Origin: Colwellia sp.
Lineage (GTDB): Bacteria; Pseudomonadota; Gammaproteobacteria; Enterobacterales; Alteromonadaceae
Direction of reading: 5' to 3'
Assembly: GCA_029938115.1 (NCBI GenBank)
Contig: JAPYOP010000001.1
Span: 1 to 64,000, forward strand
DNA length: 64,000 nt
Of the stretch, positions 53,881 to 63,523 are shown piece after piece. Made by a program: the position numbers and the translations under genes. The notes under the pieces were generated by a model that did not search any database, was not told where the DNA came from, and saw only the letters and a program-made list of their open reading frames with translations. Every line of letters begins with the position of its first letter. Position 1 is the first letter of the stretch.

Positions 53881-55569
53881 ATGACAAAAAGCAAGCGCCC
53901 TTTATATATCCCTTACGCAGGTCCAACCTTATTAGAGACGCCTTTACTTAACAAAGGTAGTGCATTTGATCCAGAAGAGCGTTGCAACTTCAATTTAACC
54001 GGTTTATTACCACCTAGGTTTGAAACCATTGATGAGCAAGTTGAGCGAGCTTATCGTCAGTATAGTTGTTTTCATAATGATATTAATAAGCATATTTATT
54101 TACGTGCTATTCATGACAATAATGAAACCTTGTATTTTAAATTAGTACAAAGTCACTTGGCAGAAATGTTACCTATTATTTACACACCAACAGTAGGTGA
54201 TGCTTGTGAGCAGTTTTCCGATATTTACCGAAGCTCGCGCGGTCTATTTATATCTTACGAAGACAGACATCAAATAGATGATATTTTACGTAATGCCACT
54301 AAAAATAAAGTTAAAGTCATTGTAGTAACTGATGGTGAACGTATTCTAGGTTTAGGCGACCAAGGTATTGGTGGCATGGGCATACCTATTGGTAAACTCT
54401 CTTTATATACCGCTTGTGGAGGTATTAGCCCCGCTTATACCTTGCCTGTTATGTTAGATGTTGGTACTAACAATCAAAAACTTTTAGACGATCCAATGTA
54501 CATGGGTGCTCGGCATAAGCGTATTGGTCAAACTGAATATGATGAGTTTTTAGATTTATTCATTAATGCAATAAAACGTCGTTGGCCACATGTGATGTTG
54601 CAGTTTGAAGATTTTGCTCAGCCTAATGCTATGCCACTTTTAAATCGATATCGCTATAAAATATGTTGTTTTAATGATGACATCCAAGGAACCGCTTCCG
54701 TTACTGTGGGTACTTTGCTTGCTGCTAGTCGAAGTAAAGGCGTTAAATTATCGCAACTTAAAGTTGCCTTTGTCGGGGCGGGCTCTGCAGGTTGCGGTAT
54801 TGCAGAACAAATTATTACGCAAATGATTTCTGAAGGTCTTGCGCCGTTACAGGCTCGCAGCCAAGTGTTTATGATTGACCGTTTTGGTTTACTGACCCAA
54901 GGTATGGAAGGTTTAAGAGATTTTCAGCAAAAGCTAGTACAAAACAAACTTGCTTTAGAGTCGTGGCAAATTGAAGGTGAGTTTGCATCACTTTTAGAGG
55001 TAATGCACGGCGCTAAACCCGATATTTTAATTGGTGTTTCAGGTCAAGCTGGTTTGTTTAGTGAAGAGGTAATCAAGGCAATGAAACAGCATTGTAAGAA
55101 ACCAATAATTCTTCCTCTTAGCAACCCATCAAGACAAGTTGAAGCGACACCTAGTCAGGTTATAGAATGGACCGAGGGCAATGTAATTCTTGCTACAGGC
55201 AGTCCTTTTAAGTCGGTTGAGTTTCAAGGAGAAACTTACCCTGTGGCTCAGTGTAATAACAGTTATATTTTTCCTGGTATTGGTTTAGGTGTTGTCTCGG
55301 CGAACATCAATCGTATTACCGATGAAATGCTGCAAGTTGCCAGTGAAACATTAGCAGCGTCATCTCCTTTGGCGAATACGGGAAAAGGTGAATTATTACC
55401 ACCTTTGACAGAAATAGCGCAACTCAGTAAGAATATTGCCTTTGCTATTGCGAAAGTCGCTTACGAACAAAACTTAGCACTTAAGTTATCTGATGAAGAG
55501 TTGCAGGCTAAAATTGAACGGAACTTCTGGCAAGCGGAATATCGTCAATACAAACGCATTAGTTTGTAA
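53881..55569 (+). CDS. maeA: NAD-dependent malic enzyme
   Basis: Malic enzyme of 562 residues (E. coli MaeA/SfcA 565), which oxidatively decarboxylates malate to pyruvate. It shows [17 protein letters not shown] with the catalytic tyrosine region, [20 protein letters not shown], the metal-binding FEDFAQPNA and NDDIQGTA, and the NAD-fold [17 protein letters not shown]. Near the end is FPGIGLGVV. The size and sequence place it with the large NAD form rather than the MaeB fusion. It is followed by a small gene 29 bases away. Confidence 0.95.
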   Translation: MTKSKRPLYIPYAGPTLLETPLLNKGSAFDPEERCNFNLTGLLPPRFETIDEQVERAYRQYSCFHNDINKHIYLRAIHDNNETLYFKLVQSHLAEMLPIIYTPTVGDACEQFSDIYRSSRGLFISYEDRHQIDDILRNATKNKVKVIVVTDGERILGLGDQGIGGMGIPIGKLSLYTACGGISPAYTLPVMLDVGTNNQKLLDDPMYMGARHKRIGQTEYDEFLDLFINAIKRRWPHVMLQFEDFAQPNAMPLLNRYRYKICCFNDDIQGTASVTVGTLLAASRSKGVKLSQLKVAFVGAGSAGCGIAEQIITQMISEGLAPLQARSQVFMIDRFGLLTQGMEGLRDFQQKLVQNKLALESWQIEGEFASLLEVMHGAKPDILIGVSGQAGLFSEEVIKAMKQHCKKPIILPLSNPSRQVEATPSQVIEWTEGNVILATGSPFKSVEFQGETYPVAQCNNSYIFPGIGLGVVSANINRITDEMLQVASETLAASSPLANTGKGELLPPLTEIAQLSKNIAFAIAKVAYEQNLALKLSDEELQAKIERNFWQAEYRQYKRISL

Positions 55570-55598
55570 ATTCTATTTAATCGTAGGAACAGTAAATT

Positions 55599-55841
55599 AT
55601 GAGCAAAGCAAACATAGATGAAGAGTTAATCAGTCAAGATGACATTGATAGTTTATTACGTATTAATGAATTTATTGAGCCAGATGATGAGAACTCACTT
55701 GTTGAAGAATTAAAGCAGGCTATTTTAGATTCAGGTAAATTAGAATTAGATCAATGGCAAACGTTAAGGGATCACCTTCGTGAGATTGAGCAGTTAATTC
55801 CCCATATTGATTTGATCATTAAATTAAAAAAAGAAAAGTAA
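55599..55841 (+). CDS. Small acidic protein with a FliM-N-terminus-like motif
   Basis: An 80-residue protein without signal or membrane segment. The N-terminal EELISQDDIDSLLRIN resembles the (L/I)SQ(D/E)EIDALL motif at the N-terminus of FliM, where CheY-P binds. The rest (LVEELKQAILDSGKLELDQW, HLREIEQLIPHIDLI) is helical. It may be a coincidence. The gene is 29 bases after maeA. Function unknown. Confidence 0.6.
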   Translation: MSKANIDEELISQDDIDSLLRINEFIEPDDENSLVEELKQAILDSGKLELDQWQTLRDHLREIEQLIPHIDLIIKLKKEK

Positions 55842-55922
55842 CATTTTCAAATTGTTACTATGTGTTTATACGTATGGAAGTTTCGCTTTCGGATAACATT
55901 AGTCTTTTGGTTCATATTCGTC

Positions 55923-55928
55923 TATAAT
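55923..55928 (+). promoter_or_regulatory. Predicted -10 box of ndk
   Basis: A perfect TATAAT. The -35 region is poor. Transcription would start near 55935, seven bases before a strong leader hairpin. Confidence 0.5.
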
Positions 55929-55941
55929 CCGCCCAAAATTT

Positions 55942-55966
55942 AGACCTTAAATGTTTTTTAAGGTCT
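55942..55966 (+). other. Hairpin at the predicted 5' end of the ndk transcript
   Basis: AGACCTTAAA (55942-55951) and TTTAAGGTCT (55957-55966) are perfect complements around a five-base loop. It lies 50 bases before the ndk start codon and directly after the TATAAT box. Confidence 0.65.
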
Positions 55967-56016
55967 CTTTATCTAATTTTTAGTTTTATTCTTATATTTA
56001 TTAAAGAGGGCTTATC

Positions 56017-56448
56017 ATGGCTATCGAACGTACTTTCTCTATCGTAAAACCTGATGCAGTAGCAAAAAATGTTATTGGTCAAATCTACAACCGTTTTGAA
56101 ACGGCTGGTCTTAAAATTGTTGCTTCAAAAATGTTGCACCTAAGCAAAGAAAAAGCTGAAGGTTTTTACGCTGAGCATAGCGAACGTCCTTTCTTTGGCG
56201 CTTTAGTTGAATTTATGACTTCTGGCCCAGTAATGGTTCAAGTATTAGAAGGCGAAAACGCTGTTCTTAAAAACCGTGAGATCATGGGTGCTACTAACCC
56301 TGCTGAAGCATTAGCTGGTACTATCCGTGCTGATCTTGCTGAAAGCATTGACGAAAATGCTGCTCACGGCTCAGATGCTTTAGAATCTGCTGCACGTGAA
56401 ATTGCTTACTTCTTCTCTGATGATGAAGTTTGTTCACGTACTCGTTAA
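56017..56448 (+). CDS. ndk: Nucleoside diphosphate kinase
   Basis: Ndk of 143 residues, balancing NTP and dNTP pools. [20 protein letters not shown] at the start and [12 protein letters not shown] with the phosphate-accepting histidine at position 117, as in E. coli. Its place between iscX and rlmN fits the gammaproteobacterial order. AGAGGGC precedes the start; a strong terminator lies 130 bases after the stop. Confidence 0.97.
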   Translation: MAIERTFSIVKPDAVAKNVIGQIYNRFETAGLKIVASKMLHLSKEKAEGFYAEHSERPFFGALVEFMTSGPVMVQVLEGENAVLKNREIMGATNPAEALAGTIRADLAESIDENAAHGSDALESAAREIAYFFSDDEVCSRTR

Positions 56449-56580
56449 TTCATTTTTAAACTTAACAAAGCTCATGACTTTGTTGTCGACTGTACTCATT
56501 GACTAACGTCAACTCCGTGCGGTCTTCTAGAATTCATATCGTTTGCTTTGTTTAAAAAATGAATTAATAGTTACGTTACT

Positions 56581-56623
56581 AAAGGATTTTACTGATTAGT
56601 CAGTAAAATCCTTTTGTGTTTTT
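56581..56623 (+). terminator. Intrinsic terminator after ndk
   Basis: AAAGGATTTTACTGA and TCAGTAAAATCCTTT form a perfect 15-bp stem with a TTAG loop, followed by TGTGTTTTT. Confidence 0.9.
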
Positions 56624-56638
56624 ACCCTATTAGTAAAA

Positions 56639-56667
56639 TTGCGAGTTTCGCTTGAAAAGCGTACAAT
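56639..56667 (+). promoter_or_regulatory. Predicted rlmN promoter
   Basis: TTGCGA (56639-56644) and TACAAT (56662-56667) with a 17-base spacer, located right after the ndk terminator and 52 bases before the rlmN start. Confidence 0.55.
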
Positions 56668-56719
56668 TCGTGCCTATGTTTTCCTTGTTTTATTAGTCTG
56701 AATTTTGAGAGTTAGTTGT

Positions 56720-57928
56720 ATGAGCGAACCTGTCGTCAATGAGAGCGCTAAAGTTGTCACCAAAGCTGTTACCAAAGCTATTACCAAAGAAAGTGCCAAA
56801 GTAAATTTATTAAATTTTGATCACCAAGGCATGCGAGAATACTTTGCTGAAATCGGAGAGAAACCGTTTCGCGCTGATCAAATAATGAAATGGATTTATC
56901 ATTTTGGTTATTCAGACTTTGAGCAAATGACTAACATCAATAAAAAGCTTAGGGAAAAACTTCAGCGAAATTGTGAAATTAAAGCACCTGAAATTTCTCA
57001 AAAGCAAGTATCAAAAGACGGCACTATTAAATATGCCTTGGTCTTAGAAGGCGGTCAAGAAGTTGAAACCGTTTGGATACCAGAAAATGATCGCGCCACT
57101 TTATGTGTTTCTTCGCAAGTAGGTTGTGCGCTTGAATGTACCTTTTGTGCTACAGCCCAACAGGGATTTAATCGTAATTTATCCATGTCTGAAATTATTG
57201 GCCAAGTATGGCGGGTTGCCAATGACATCGGTGCAACGCGTATTACTGGCAAACGCCCAATTACGAATATTGTGATGATGGGAATGGGTGAACCGTTGCT
57301 CAATATGAAAAACCTTATTCCAGCTCTTGATACTATGTTAAATGATTTAGGGTACGGTTTGTCTAAACGACGAGTTACGGTAAGTACCTCTGGTGTTGTT
57401 CCTGCTCTTGATATGCTAAAGGAAAAAATTGACTGTGCTTTGGCTATTTCAATTCATGCACCAGATAATGCTTTGCGAGATGAATTAGTACCAATTAATA
57501 AAAAATATCCTCTAGAGGACTTTTTAGCTGCCGCGGGTCGTTATATCGAGGGTTCAAAAGCTAACAAACAAGCGACTATCGAATATGTAATGCTTGATCA
57601 TGTCAATGACTCTACCGAGCAAGCACATGCATTAGCGCATGTGTTAAAAGGTTTACCAAGTAAGATTAATTTAATTCCTTTTAATCCTTATCCAGGCTCT
57701 CCTTATACACGTCCAAGCAATTCTCGTATTGATCGCTTTGACAAAGTATTACAAAGTTATGGCCTAACCGTGATAACCCGAAGACCCCGAGGTGAAGATA
57801 TTGATGCGGCTTGCGGTCAATTGGCGGGTGATGTTTTAGATAGAACTAAGCGCACTAAAACTCAAAAAAATGCGCAAACAGAAAAAAAACAGGTGAAAGC
57901 TGACGAAATATCAGTAAAGATAGTCTGA
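56720..57928 (+). CDS. rlmN: Dual-specificity rRNA/tRNA methyltransferase RlmN
   Basis: Radical-SAM enzyme of 402 residues that methylates C2 of A2503 in 23S rRNA and A37 in some tRNAs. The 4Fe-4S site is CxxxCxxC (Cys136, Cys140, Cys143 in CALECTFC). The two further catalytic cysteines are Cys129 and Cys365 ([10 protein letters not shown]). The N-terminus has an extra run [17 protein letters not shown] made of a repeated ACCAAAGC-like unit, not present in E. coli. A TTG five codons upstream is open but less likely. It starts the series rlmN-pilF-rodZ-ispG. Confidence 0.96.
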   Translation: MSEPVVNESAKVVTKAVTKAITKESAKVNLLNFDHQGMREYFAEIGEKPFRADQIMKWIYHFGYSDFEQMTNINKKLREKLQRNCEIKAPEISQKQVSKDGTIKYALVLEGGQEVETVWIPENDRATLCVSSQVGCALECTFCATAQQGFNRNLSMSEIIGQVWRVANDIGATRITGKRPITNIVMMGMGEPLLNMKNLIPALDTMLNDLGYGLSKRRVTVSTSGVVPALDMLKEKIDCALAISIHAPDNALRDELVPINKKYPLEDFLAAAGRYIEGSKANKQATIEYVMLDHVNDSTEQAHALAHVLKGLPSKINLIPFNPYPGSPYTRPSNSRIDRFDKVLQSYGLTVITRRPRGEDIDAACGQLAGDVLDRTKRTKTQKNAQTEKKQVKADEISVKIV

Positions 57929-57984
57929 TCACATTATTCATTATTAAAAAGTTATCAAAAACTGTTTAAATAAAAATAAAATTA

Positions 57985-59715
57985 ATGAAGCAAGTTCAGC
58001 ATATTATGGATAAATTCTTAGTGAAAAAAACAGCGATTATTACCTCGAAAATATTGGTCAGCTCAGTATTATTATCTGTAGTGTTGTCCGGTTGTGTTAC
58101 GCAACAATTTGAAAATGGCGAAACACCGGTAGTTCAAAATCAAGCCAACAGAGATGATATGGCGGCAACGCGTATTTCCTTAGGCTTAGGTTATTTAAGA
58201 ATGGGGGATATGCCTCAAGCTAAGCAAAACTTGGAAAAAGCCAAAAAATTTGCGCCAGAGATGGTGCAAGTTTACACTGCTTTTGCTCATTATTACGAAA
58301 CGGTTGGCGAGCAGGAACTAACAGTTGAATCCTATGAGAGAGCGTTATTACTTAAAAGTGATGATGCAGACACACTAAATAACTATGGTGTCTATTTATG
58401 TCGACAAGACCAAATTAAAGAAGCAGAAATACAATTTTTAAAAGCCATTGCAGTACCTAGTTATATTTTAGTGGCTAAAAGCTATGAAAATTTATCAGCT
58501 TGTTTCTTGCAAAAAGATAATTTTGTTAAAGCTGAAATGTATTTAAACAAAGCCGTTATGCACAACCCAAGTAGCGCGTCTACTTTATTCCAAATGGTGC
58601 GTTTACAATATGCTATGGGTGATTATAAGCAAGCGAAAAACTTTGAGCAGCGCTTTGAAAAAGTTACCCGCCGTTTTACTTCACAATCATTAGCATTAGC
58701 TTTTAAAGTTTATAGTAAGCTGAGACAAAATCGCACAGCAAAAAATTACGCTACTATGTTAGTGAAAATGTATCCGCAATCATGGGAAGCTCAACAATAT
58801 TTATTAAATGAGCTTGAACTTATTGATGCTGATAACTTAGCAAAAAGATACCAGCTAACACAAGCTAAAAACACTCCTGCTAAATCAAAGAAGCGTGTAG
58901 TTAAATTATCACCCAAAAAGCCGAACACGGTTAAAACAGCAACTAAGCTAGAAACACTAACACCGGCAGTTGTTAAACCAGAAATAAATAAAGCCAGTTC
59001 AACGGTGCTAACGCCAATCGCTATACCAACTGCCAGCTCAGCTTCTATAAATGCAGCATTGACTACAGTAGTAGTTGAAACGGCTACGAATACTTCCCAA
59101 CAAGTAACCCCTCTTGTTGTAGAAGCTGAAGAAGGTAAGAAAGTAACAGCTATAACGCCTGTTGAAATGGCTAGCCAAGATAAACCCGTTGTAGTTTTAA
59201 GCACACCAAAAGCAGCACAAACCACTGACGATAAAAGCTTAGTTGTAGCCGCTAAACCTGAAGCGAGTGATGCTGCAAGCGTTACCAAAGAGAATAGCAA
59301 AGAGAATAGCAAAGAAAATAGCAAAGAAAATAGCGAAGTAGTTAATGAGGTAATTCCGATAGAAGATACTGAAGTTTTTCATATAGCAAAAAAGCCAGCT
59401 CCAATCATTGAAGATGTCGTTGAAGAAGCCGTTAAAATTCTCGTCGTAGCGAAAGCTGTAGTAAAAGAAGAGCCAAAGCCTATTCAAGAAGAAGTTAAAG
59501 CGGTAAAAAAAGAATCGACCACAACGAGCAAGAAAAGCACTAATAGCTTTACCGAATATCATGTGGTTGAATCAGGCGATACTCTATATAGCATTTCTGT
59601 AAAATATAATATAAAAATGAAGGCACTGCGCCGCTGGAATAAACTTTCTAAAAATAAAAGAATTCAGATTAAAGAGACAATATTTTTAGAAGAACCCCAA
59701 TCGGTGAATAATTAA
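57985..59715 (+). CDS. pilF: PilF/PilW-type TPR lipoprotein with linker and C-terminal LysM
   Basis: Pilotin for the type IV pilus secretin, here 576 residues instead of the usual 250. The lipoprotein signal ends LSGC (Cys37; an ATG at 58006 would make it Cys30, a more usual length). TPR repeats follow to about residue 270 (GYLRMGDMPQAKQNLEKAKK, NNYGVYLCRQDQIKEAEIQF). Next comes a 250-residue low-complexity linker rich in Val, Thr, Ala, Lys and Glu, with four KENS repeats. The end is a LysM domain (VVESGDTLYSISVKYNIKMK), which binds peptidoglycan. The position between rlmN and rodZ is the standard pilF place. The fusion may fasten the pilotin to the wall. Confidence 0.85.
   Translation: MKQVQHIMDKFLVKKTAIITSKILVSSVLLSVVLSGCVTQQFENGETPVVQNQANRDDMAATRISLGLGYLRMGDMPQAKQNLEKAKKFAPEMVQVYTAFAHYYETVGEQELTVESYERALLLKSDDADTLNNYGVYLCRQDQIKEAEIQFLKAIAVPSYILVAKSYENLSACFLQKDNFVKAEMYLNKAVMHNPSSASTLFQMVRLQYAMGDYKQAKNFEQRFEKVTRRFTSQSLALAFKVYSKLRQNRTAKNYATMLVKMYPQSWEAQQYLLNELELIDADNLAKRYQLTQAKNTPAKSKKRVVKLSPKKPNTVKTATKLETLTPAVVKPEINKASSTVLTPIAIPTASSASINAALTTVVVETATNTSQQVTPLVVEAEEGKKVTAITPVEMASQDKPVVVLSTPKAAQTTDDKSLVVAAKPEASDAASVTKENSKENSKENSKENSEVVNEVIPIEDTEVFHIAKKPAPIIEDVVEEAVKILVVAKAVVKEEPKPIQEEVKAVKKESTTTSKKSTNSFTEYHVVESGDTLYSISVKYNIKMKALRRWNKLSKNKRIQIKETIFLEEPQSVNN
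59287..59334 (+). repeat. Four tandem 12-base repeats inside pilF
   Basis: Four copies of AAAGARAATAGC encode KENS repeated four times in the linker. Because the unit is a multiple of three, changes in copy number would alter linker length without a frameshift. Confidence 0.85.
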
Positions 59716-60633
59716 ATGAGCAATCAAGTGAACGAACTTTCAGAAGATATGGAAGTTGTCGGCCCTGGCTTGATGTTAAGTGATGCGCGACAAAAGCTAT
59801 CATTGAGTATAGAAGACATCGCTCAAAAGCTAAAATTTCGACGTGGTTTAGTCGAAAATATTGAGCAAGATATTTTCGATCAAAAATTGCCAGCAACCTA
59901 TAACCGTGGTTACTTACGTAGTTATGCAAAACTAGTTAATGTAAATTCAGAAGAAGTACTTAGTGCCTATGACATGCTGGGTGTAGCTGAAGTACAGCGA
60001 AGTGAAATGCATAGCTTCTCTAATTTAACAGAAAAGCAAGCTGAGCATAGTCGATTGATGTGGTTTAGTTACCTAATAGTCGCCATATTATTTGGCTTAA
60101 TGGTGTTATGGTGGTTGCAAGAACCAACACAAGTTATTGATGAAAAGCTAGCGGTACAGCAAAAAGCAAGTACGCCATTAGCAAGCTCCCAATCAGAAAA
60201 ATCTCAAACAGAAAGTATCAAACCAGAGGCAAGTTCAATAAAGCCGTTGGTAAGTATTGAGCCAGCAGAGCAAGGTGTTGATCTGCCAATTGTGAATGAG
60301 CCAATAACTATCGAATCTAAGGTTATCGTTACAGAAGAGGTCGGCTCAGATGGTGTTCCTGTAGTGACACAAACGCTTGTTGCCGAAATAAGTATGGCTG
60401 TATTTACCTTTTCAGGTGATTGTTGGGTTAATATTCATGACGCAACAGGTGAGCGTATTGCTTGGGGCGTTAAAAAATCAGGCTACGTAATGTCAATTGA
60501 AGGTAAAGCGCCTTTAACAATTACTTTAGGAAGACCTGAATTGGCCTCCATAGTTTTTAACGGACAGTCTGTTGATATGTCACCGTTTAATGTTGGCAAT
60601 ATTGCGAAATTCACCTTGCCTTTAAGTTTATAG
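59716..60633 (+). CDS. rodZ: Cytoskeletal protein RodZ
   Basis: RodZ of 305 residues: N-terminal helix-turn-helix (GLMLSDARQKLSLSIEDIAQ, then KLPATYNRGYLRSYAKLV), a transmembrane helix (about residues 115-134) and a periplasmic part with a linker and a DUF4115-type beta domain (FSGDCWVNIHDATGERIAWG). It links MreB to the membrane and keeps rod shape. It abuts the pilF stop directly, in the usual order pilF-rodZ-ispG. Length is near the E. coli protein (337). Confidence 0.93.
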   Translation: MSNQVNELSEDMEVVGPGLMLSDARQKLSLSIEDIAQKLKFRRGLVENIEQDIFDQKLPATYNRGYLRSYAKLVNVNSEEVLSAYDMLGVAEVQRSEMHSFSNLTEKQAEHSRLMWFSYLIVAILFGLMVLWWLQEPTQVIDEKLAVQQKASTPLASSQSEKSQTESIKPEASSIKPLVSIEPAEQGVDLPIVNEPITIESKVIVTEEVGSDGVPVVTQTLVAEISMAVFTFSGDCWVNIHDATGERIAWGVKKSGYVMSIEGKAPLTITLGRPELASIVFNGQSVDMSPFNVGNIAKFTLPLSL

Positions 60634-60679
60634 AGCACGTTTATAAAAAGCATTTCTAAGAGAAGTTTGAAAGAAAATT

Positions 60680-61810
60680 ATGTTTAAAGAATCTCCTATT
60701 ATTCGTCGAAAATCTCGCCAAATTATGGTGGGTAATGTACCTGTTGGCGGTGATGCACCTATTACTGTGCAGTCAATGACTAACACTTCAACCACAGATG
60801 TTGCCGCTACCGTTGCACAAATTAAAGCTTTGGAAGGTGTTGGTGCTGACATTGTTCGCGTGAGTGTACCTACTATGGATGCCGCAGAGGCTTTTCGCGA
60901 AATAAAAAAACAAGTCAATGTGCCCTTGGTTGCCGATATTCATTTTGATTATCGAATAGCCTTAAAAGTAGCTGAATATGGTGTTGATTGCTTACGAATT
61001 AATCCCGGTAATATTGGTAATGAAAATAGAATTCGTAGTGTAGTTGAATGCGCACGTGATAATAATATTCCCATTCGTATTGGTGTAAACGGTGGTTCAT
61101 TAGAGAAAGATATTCAAGAAAAATATACCGAGCCAACACCTGAAGCCTTGTTTGAATCAGCCATGCGCCATGTAGATATTCTTGATAGATTGAACTTCGA
61201 TCAATTTAAAGTAAGTGTTAAAGCGTCTGACGTATTTCTTGCCGTCGAATCATACAAATTACTAGCAAAACAAATTGATAATCCACTGCATTTAGGCATT
61301 ACTGAAGCAGGTGGTCTACGTTCTGGCTCAGTTAAATCATCTGTCGGGTTAGGGTTGTTATTGTCACAGGGTATTGGAGATACTTTACGTATTTCATTAG
61401 CGGCAGATCCTATTGAAGAAATAAAAGTCGGTTTTGATATTTTAAAATCCCTTAAACTTCGCAGCCGCGGCATCAATTTAATCGCTTGTCCAAGTTGTTC
61501 TCGCCAAGAGTTTGATGTTGTTGCGACAGTAAACGCCTTAGAACAGCGTATTGAAGATATTATGACGCCTATGGATGTTTCAATTATTGGCTGTATTGTT
61601 AATGGCCCAGGTGAAGCGATGGTCTCAGATTTAGGCTTAACCGGTAGCAGTAAAAAAAGTGGTTATTACCTTGATGGCATTCGTCAAAAAGAACGTTTTG
61701 ATAATACCGACTTAGTTGATCAATTAGAGCAGCGCATTCGTGCTAAGGCACATGCGATGAACGAGCGTCTCGATGAAAATAATAAAATAGACTTTAAATC
61801 TGTAGATTAA
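60680..61810 (+). CDS. ispG: 4-hydroxy-3-methylbut-2-enyl diphosphate synthase
   Basis: IspG of 376 residues (E. coli 372), the sixth enzyme of the non-mevalonate isoprenoid pathway. The 4Fe-4S ligands are in place: Cys270 and Cys273 ([12 protein letters not shown]) and Cys305 ([11 protein letters not shown]), at the same numbers as in E. coli. The TIM-barrel part shows [20 protein letters not shown] and [12 protein letters not shown]. It follows rodZ by 46 bases. The gene ends two bases before a MITE-like element. Confidence 0.97.
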   Translation: MFKESPIIRRKSRQIMVGNVPVGGDAPITVQSMTNTSTTDVAATVAQIKALEGVGADIVRVSVPTMDAAEAFREIKKQVNVPLVADIHFDYRIALKVAEYGVDCLRINPGNIGNENRIRSVVECARDNNIPIRIGVNGGSLEKDIQEKYTEPTPEALFESAMRHVDILDRLNFDQFKVSVKASDVFLAVESYKLLAKQIDNPLHLGITEAGGLRSGSVKSSVGLGLLLSQGIGDTLRISLAADPIEEIKVGFDILKSLKLRSRGINLIACPSCSRQEFDVVATVNALEQRIEDIMTPMDVSIIGCIVNGPGEAMVSDLGLTGSSKKSGYYLDGIRQKERFDNTDLVDQLEQRIRAKAHAMNERLDENNKIDFKSVD

Positions 61811-61812
61811 TA

Positions 61813-62078
61813 TATACCCAAACCACTTCAAGATGCAGGATTCAGCTGGAATTAGAAACGTCTTTAGGCAAGGCATTGATTGAAGAGAATGGCTACTCCC
61901 TTGTTAAATCAATAACGCGGCATAAAACGTTTCTAAACCAGCCCTACGGGGACGTCTGAGTAAAACATGTTCATCGTTGCATCTGTTTTTAAGGGAATAA
62001 CCATTAATAAAAAGATGTGCCTTGAACATGACTCGCTCAGTCGTCCTGAAACTAGCATCTTGAAGTGGCTTGGGTATA
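61813..62078. repeat. MITE-like element, 266 bp, between ispG and hisS
   Basis: The ends are inverted repeats: TATACCCAAACCACTTCAAG with ATGC (61813-61836), and GCATCTTGAAGTGGCTTGGG with TATA (62055-62078), one mismatch in 24. A second pair inside, GCTGGAATTAGAAACGT and ACGTTTCTAAACCAGC, makes nested hairpins. No transposase ORF is inside. The same terminal motif is, to my knowledge, common in Alteromonadales and Vibrio intergenic regions. Confidence 0.75.
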
Positions 62079-62129
62079 ATTGCTATGCGCCATCATTATT
62101 CTTCCATTTAAGTATGGGGCGTTATTCGG

Positions 62130-62135
62130 TATAAT
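62130..62135 (+). promoter_or_regulatory. Predicted -10 box of hisS
   Basis: A perfect TATAAT, 84 bases upstream of the hisS start and just right of the MITE-like element. The -35 region is poor. It suggests that hisS has its own promoter, as the element separates it from ispG. Confidence 0.45.
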
Positions 62136-62219
62136 GCGCGCTGCGTAAAATTAAAGCATATTAAGACAACCTTTAATATAATATTTTAGACAGTATTAAG
62201 ACAAGAGAGATACAGATAA

Positions 62220-63500
62220 GTGGCTAAAAATAAGGCGCTACAAGCAGTTCGCGGAATGAATGATTGCTTGCCAAGCGAAACGAATATCTGGCAAATGGTA
62301 GAAGCAGTTTTGCGCCGTGTGGCTAGCAATTACGGTTTTGCTGAAATTCGTATGCCGATTCTTGAATCAACCGCACTTTTTAAACGCTCTATTGGCGAAG
62401 TAACCGATATTGTCGAAAAAGAAATGTACACCTTTGATGACCGTAATGGCGATAGTCTAACTTTGCGCCCTGAAGGCACCGCAAGTTGTATTCGTGCCGG
62501 CAATCAACATGGGCTTTTGTACAACCAAGAACAACGTCTTTGGTACATGGGACCGATGTTTCGCCATGAAAGACCACAAAAAGGTCGTTATCGTCAATTT
62601 CATCAATTTGGTCTGGAAGCCTTTGGAATTGCAACACCTGACATTGATGCTGAAGTTATTTTACTAACTTCTCGCTTATGGCGGGAACTTGGCATCAATG
62701 AATTTGTCACACTAGAGTTGAACTCGTTAGGCTCGAACGAAGAACGTGCAAAATATCGTGATGCTCTAGTTGAATTTTTAATGCAACGTGAAGAACTTTT
62801 AGATGAAGATTCTAAACGTCGTATGCACACTAATCCATTGCGTGTTTTAGACAGTAAAAACCCGCAAGTGCAAGAAGCATTAACAGGTGCACCAAAGTTA
62901 TCAAATTACTTCGGTGAAGAAACCCAGCAACATTTCGATAGCTTGTGTGAACGCTTAGATGCTGCGGGTATTAAATACGTGTTGAATGAACGTTTAGTGC
63001 GCGGTTTAGATTACTATAATCGTACGGTATTTGAATGGGTTACAACGAGTTTAGGCGCACAAGGTACTATTTGTGCTGGCGGCCGTTATGACGGTTTAGT
63101 AGAGCAACTGGGCGGTAAAGCAACACCTGGTTTTGGTTTTGCTTTAGGTATTGAACGCCTTGTGTTAATGCTAACCGAGTTAGAACAAGTAACTAATATA
63201 CGCCCGCAAGTAGATGCTTATGTGGTGATTTTAGGTGATGATGCACAAATTAAAGCAAATGAGCTTGCTGAGCTTTGGCGTGATCAAGTACCTAATATCC
63301 GTTTGCAATGTCACTGTGGTGGCGGCAATATGAAAAAACAGTTAAAGCGTGCTGACAAATCGGGCGCACAAATCGCGTTAATATTGGGCGATAACGAAAT
63401 TGTAGAACAAAGCGTTATGGTTAAATATTTACGTGGACAAAAAGAACAGCAGAACCTGGCATTTGAGCAAATACCAAGTTTATTAAATGAACTAATTTAA
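62220..63500 (+). CDS. hisS: Histidyl-tRNA synthetase
   Basis: Class II synthetase of 426 residues (E. coli 424). Motif 2 is [19 protein letters not shown], the histidine-specific blocks are [13 protein letters not shown] and [13 protein letters not shown], and motif 3 is [11 protein letters not shown]. The N-terminal [16 protein letters not shown] fits. It starts with GTG, 8-12 bases after GAGAG. yfgM follows 23 bases downstream. Confidence 0.97.
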   Translation: MAKNKALQAVRGMNDCLPSETNIWQMVEAVLRRVASNYGFAEIRMPILESTALFKRSIGEVTDIVEKEMYTFDDRNGDSLTLRPEGTASCIRAGNQHGLLYNQEQRLWYMGPMFRHERPQKGRYRQFHQFGLEAFGIATPDIDAEVILLTSRLWRELGINEFVTLELNSLGSNEERAKYRDALVEFLMQREELLDEDSKRRMHTNPLRVLDSKNPQVQEALTGAPKLSNYFGEETQQHFDSLCERLDAAGIKYVLNERLVRGLDYYNRTVFEWVTTSLGAQGTICAGGRYDGLVEQLGGKATPGFGFALGIERLVLMLTELEQVTNIRPQVDAYVVILGDDAQIKANELAELWRDQVPNIRLQCHCGGGNMKKQLKRADKSGAQIALILGDNEIVEQSVMVKYLRGQKEQQNLAFEQIPSLLNELI

Positions 63501-63523
63501 GACTTTTAGTCGAAGGTGAAGAA

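Noticed and set aside
56740-56800. Short ACCAAAGC-type repeats at the rlmN 5' end as a sign of recombination
   Set aside because: They only produce a short in-frame VTKA-type extension before the conserved RlmN start, so they are noted in the gene entry and not as a separate element.
58791-59324. 177-codon ORF antisense to pilF, valine- and serine-rich with apparent hydrophobic stretches
   Set aside because: It is the complement of the low-complexity linker of pilF; the composition comes from the repeat-rich forward frame.
59287-59334. Possible CRISPR or phase-variable repeat
   Set aside because: The 12-base units are directly adjacent with no spacers, and their length keeps the frame, so neither a CRISPR nor on/off phase variation applies.
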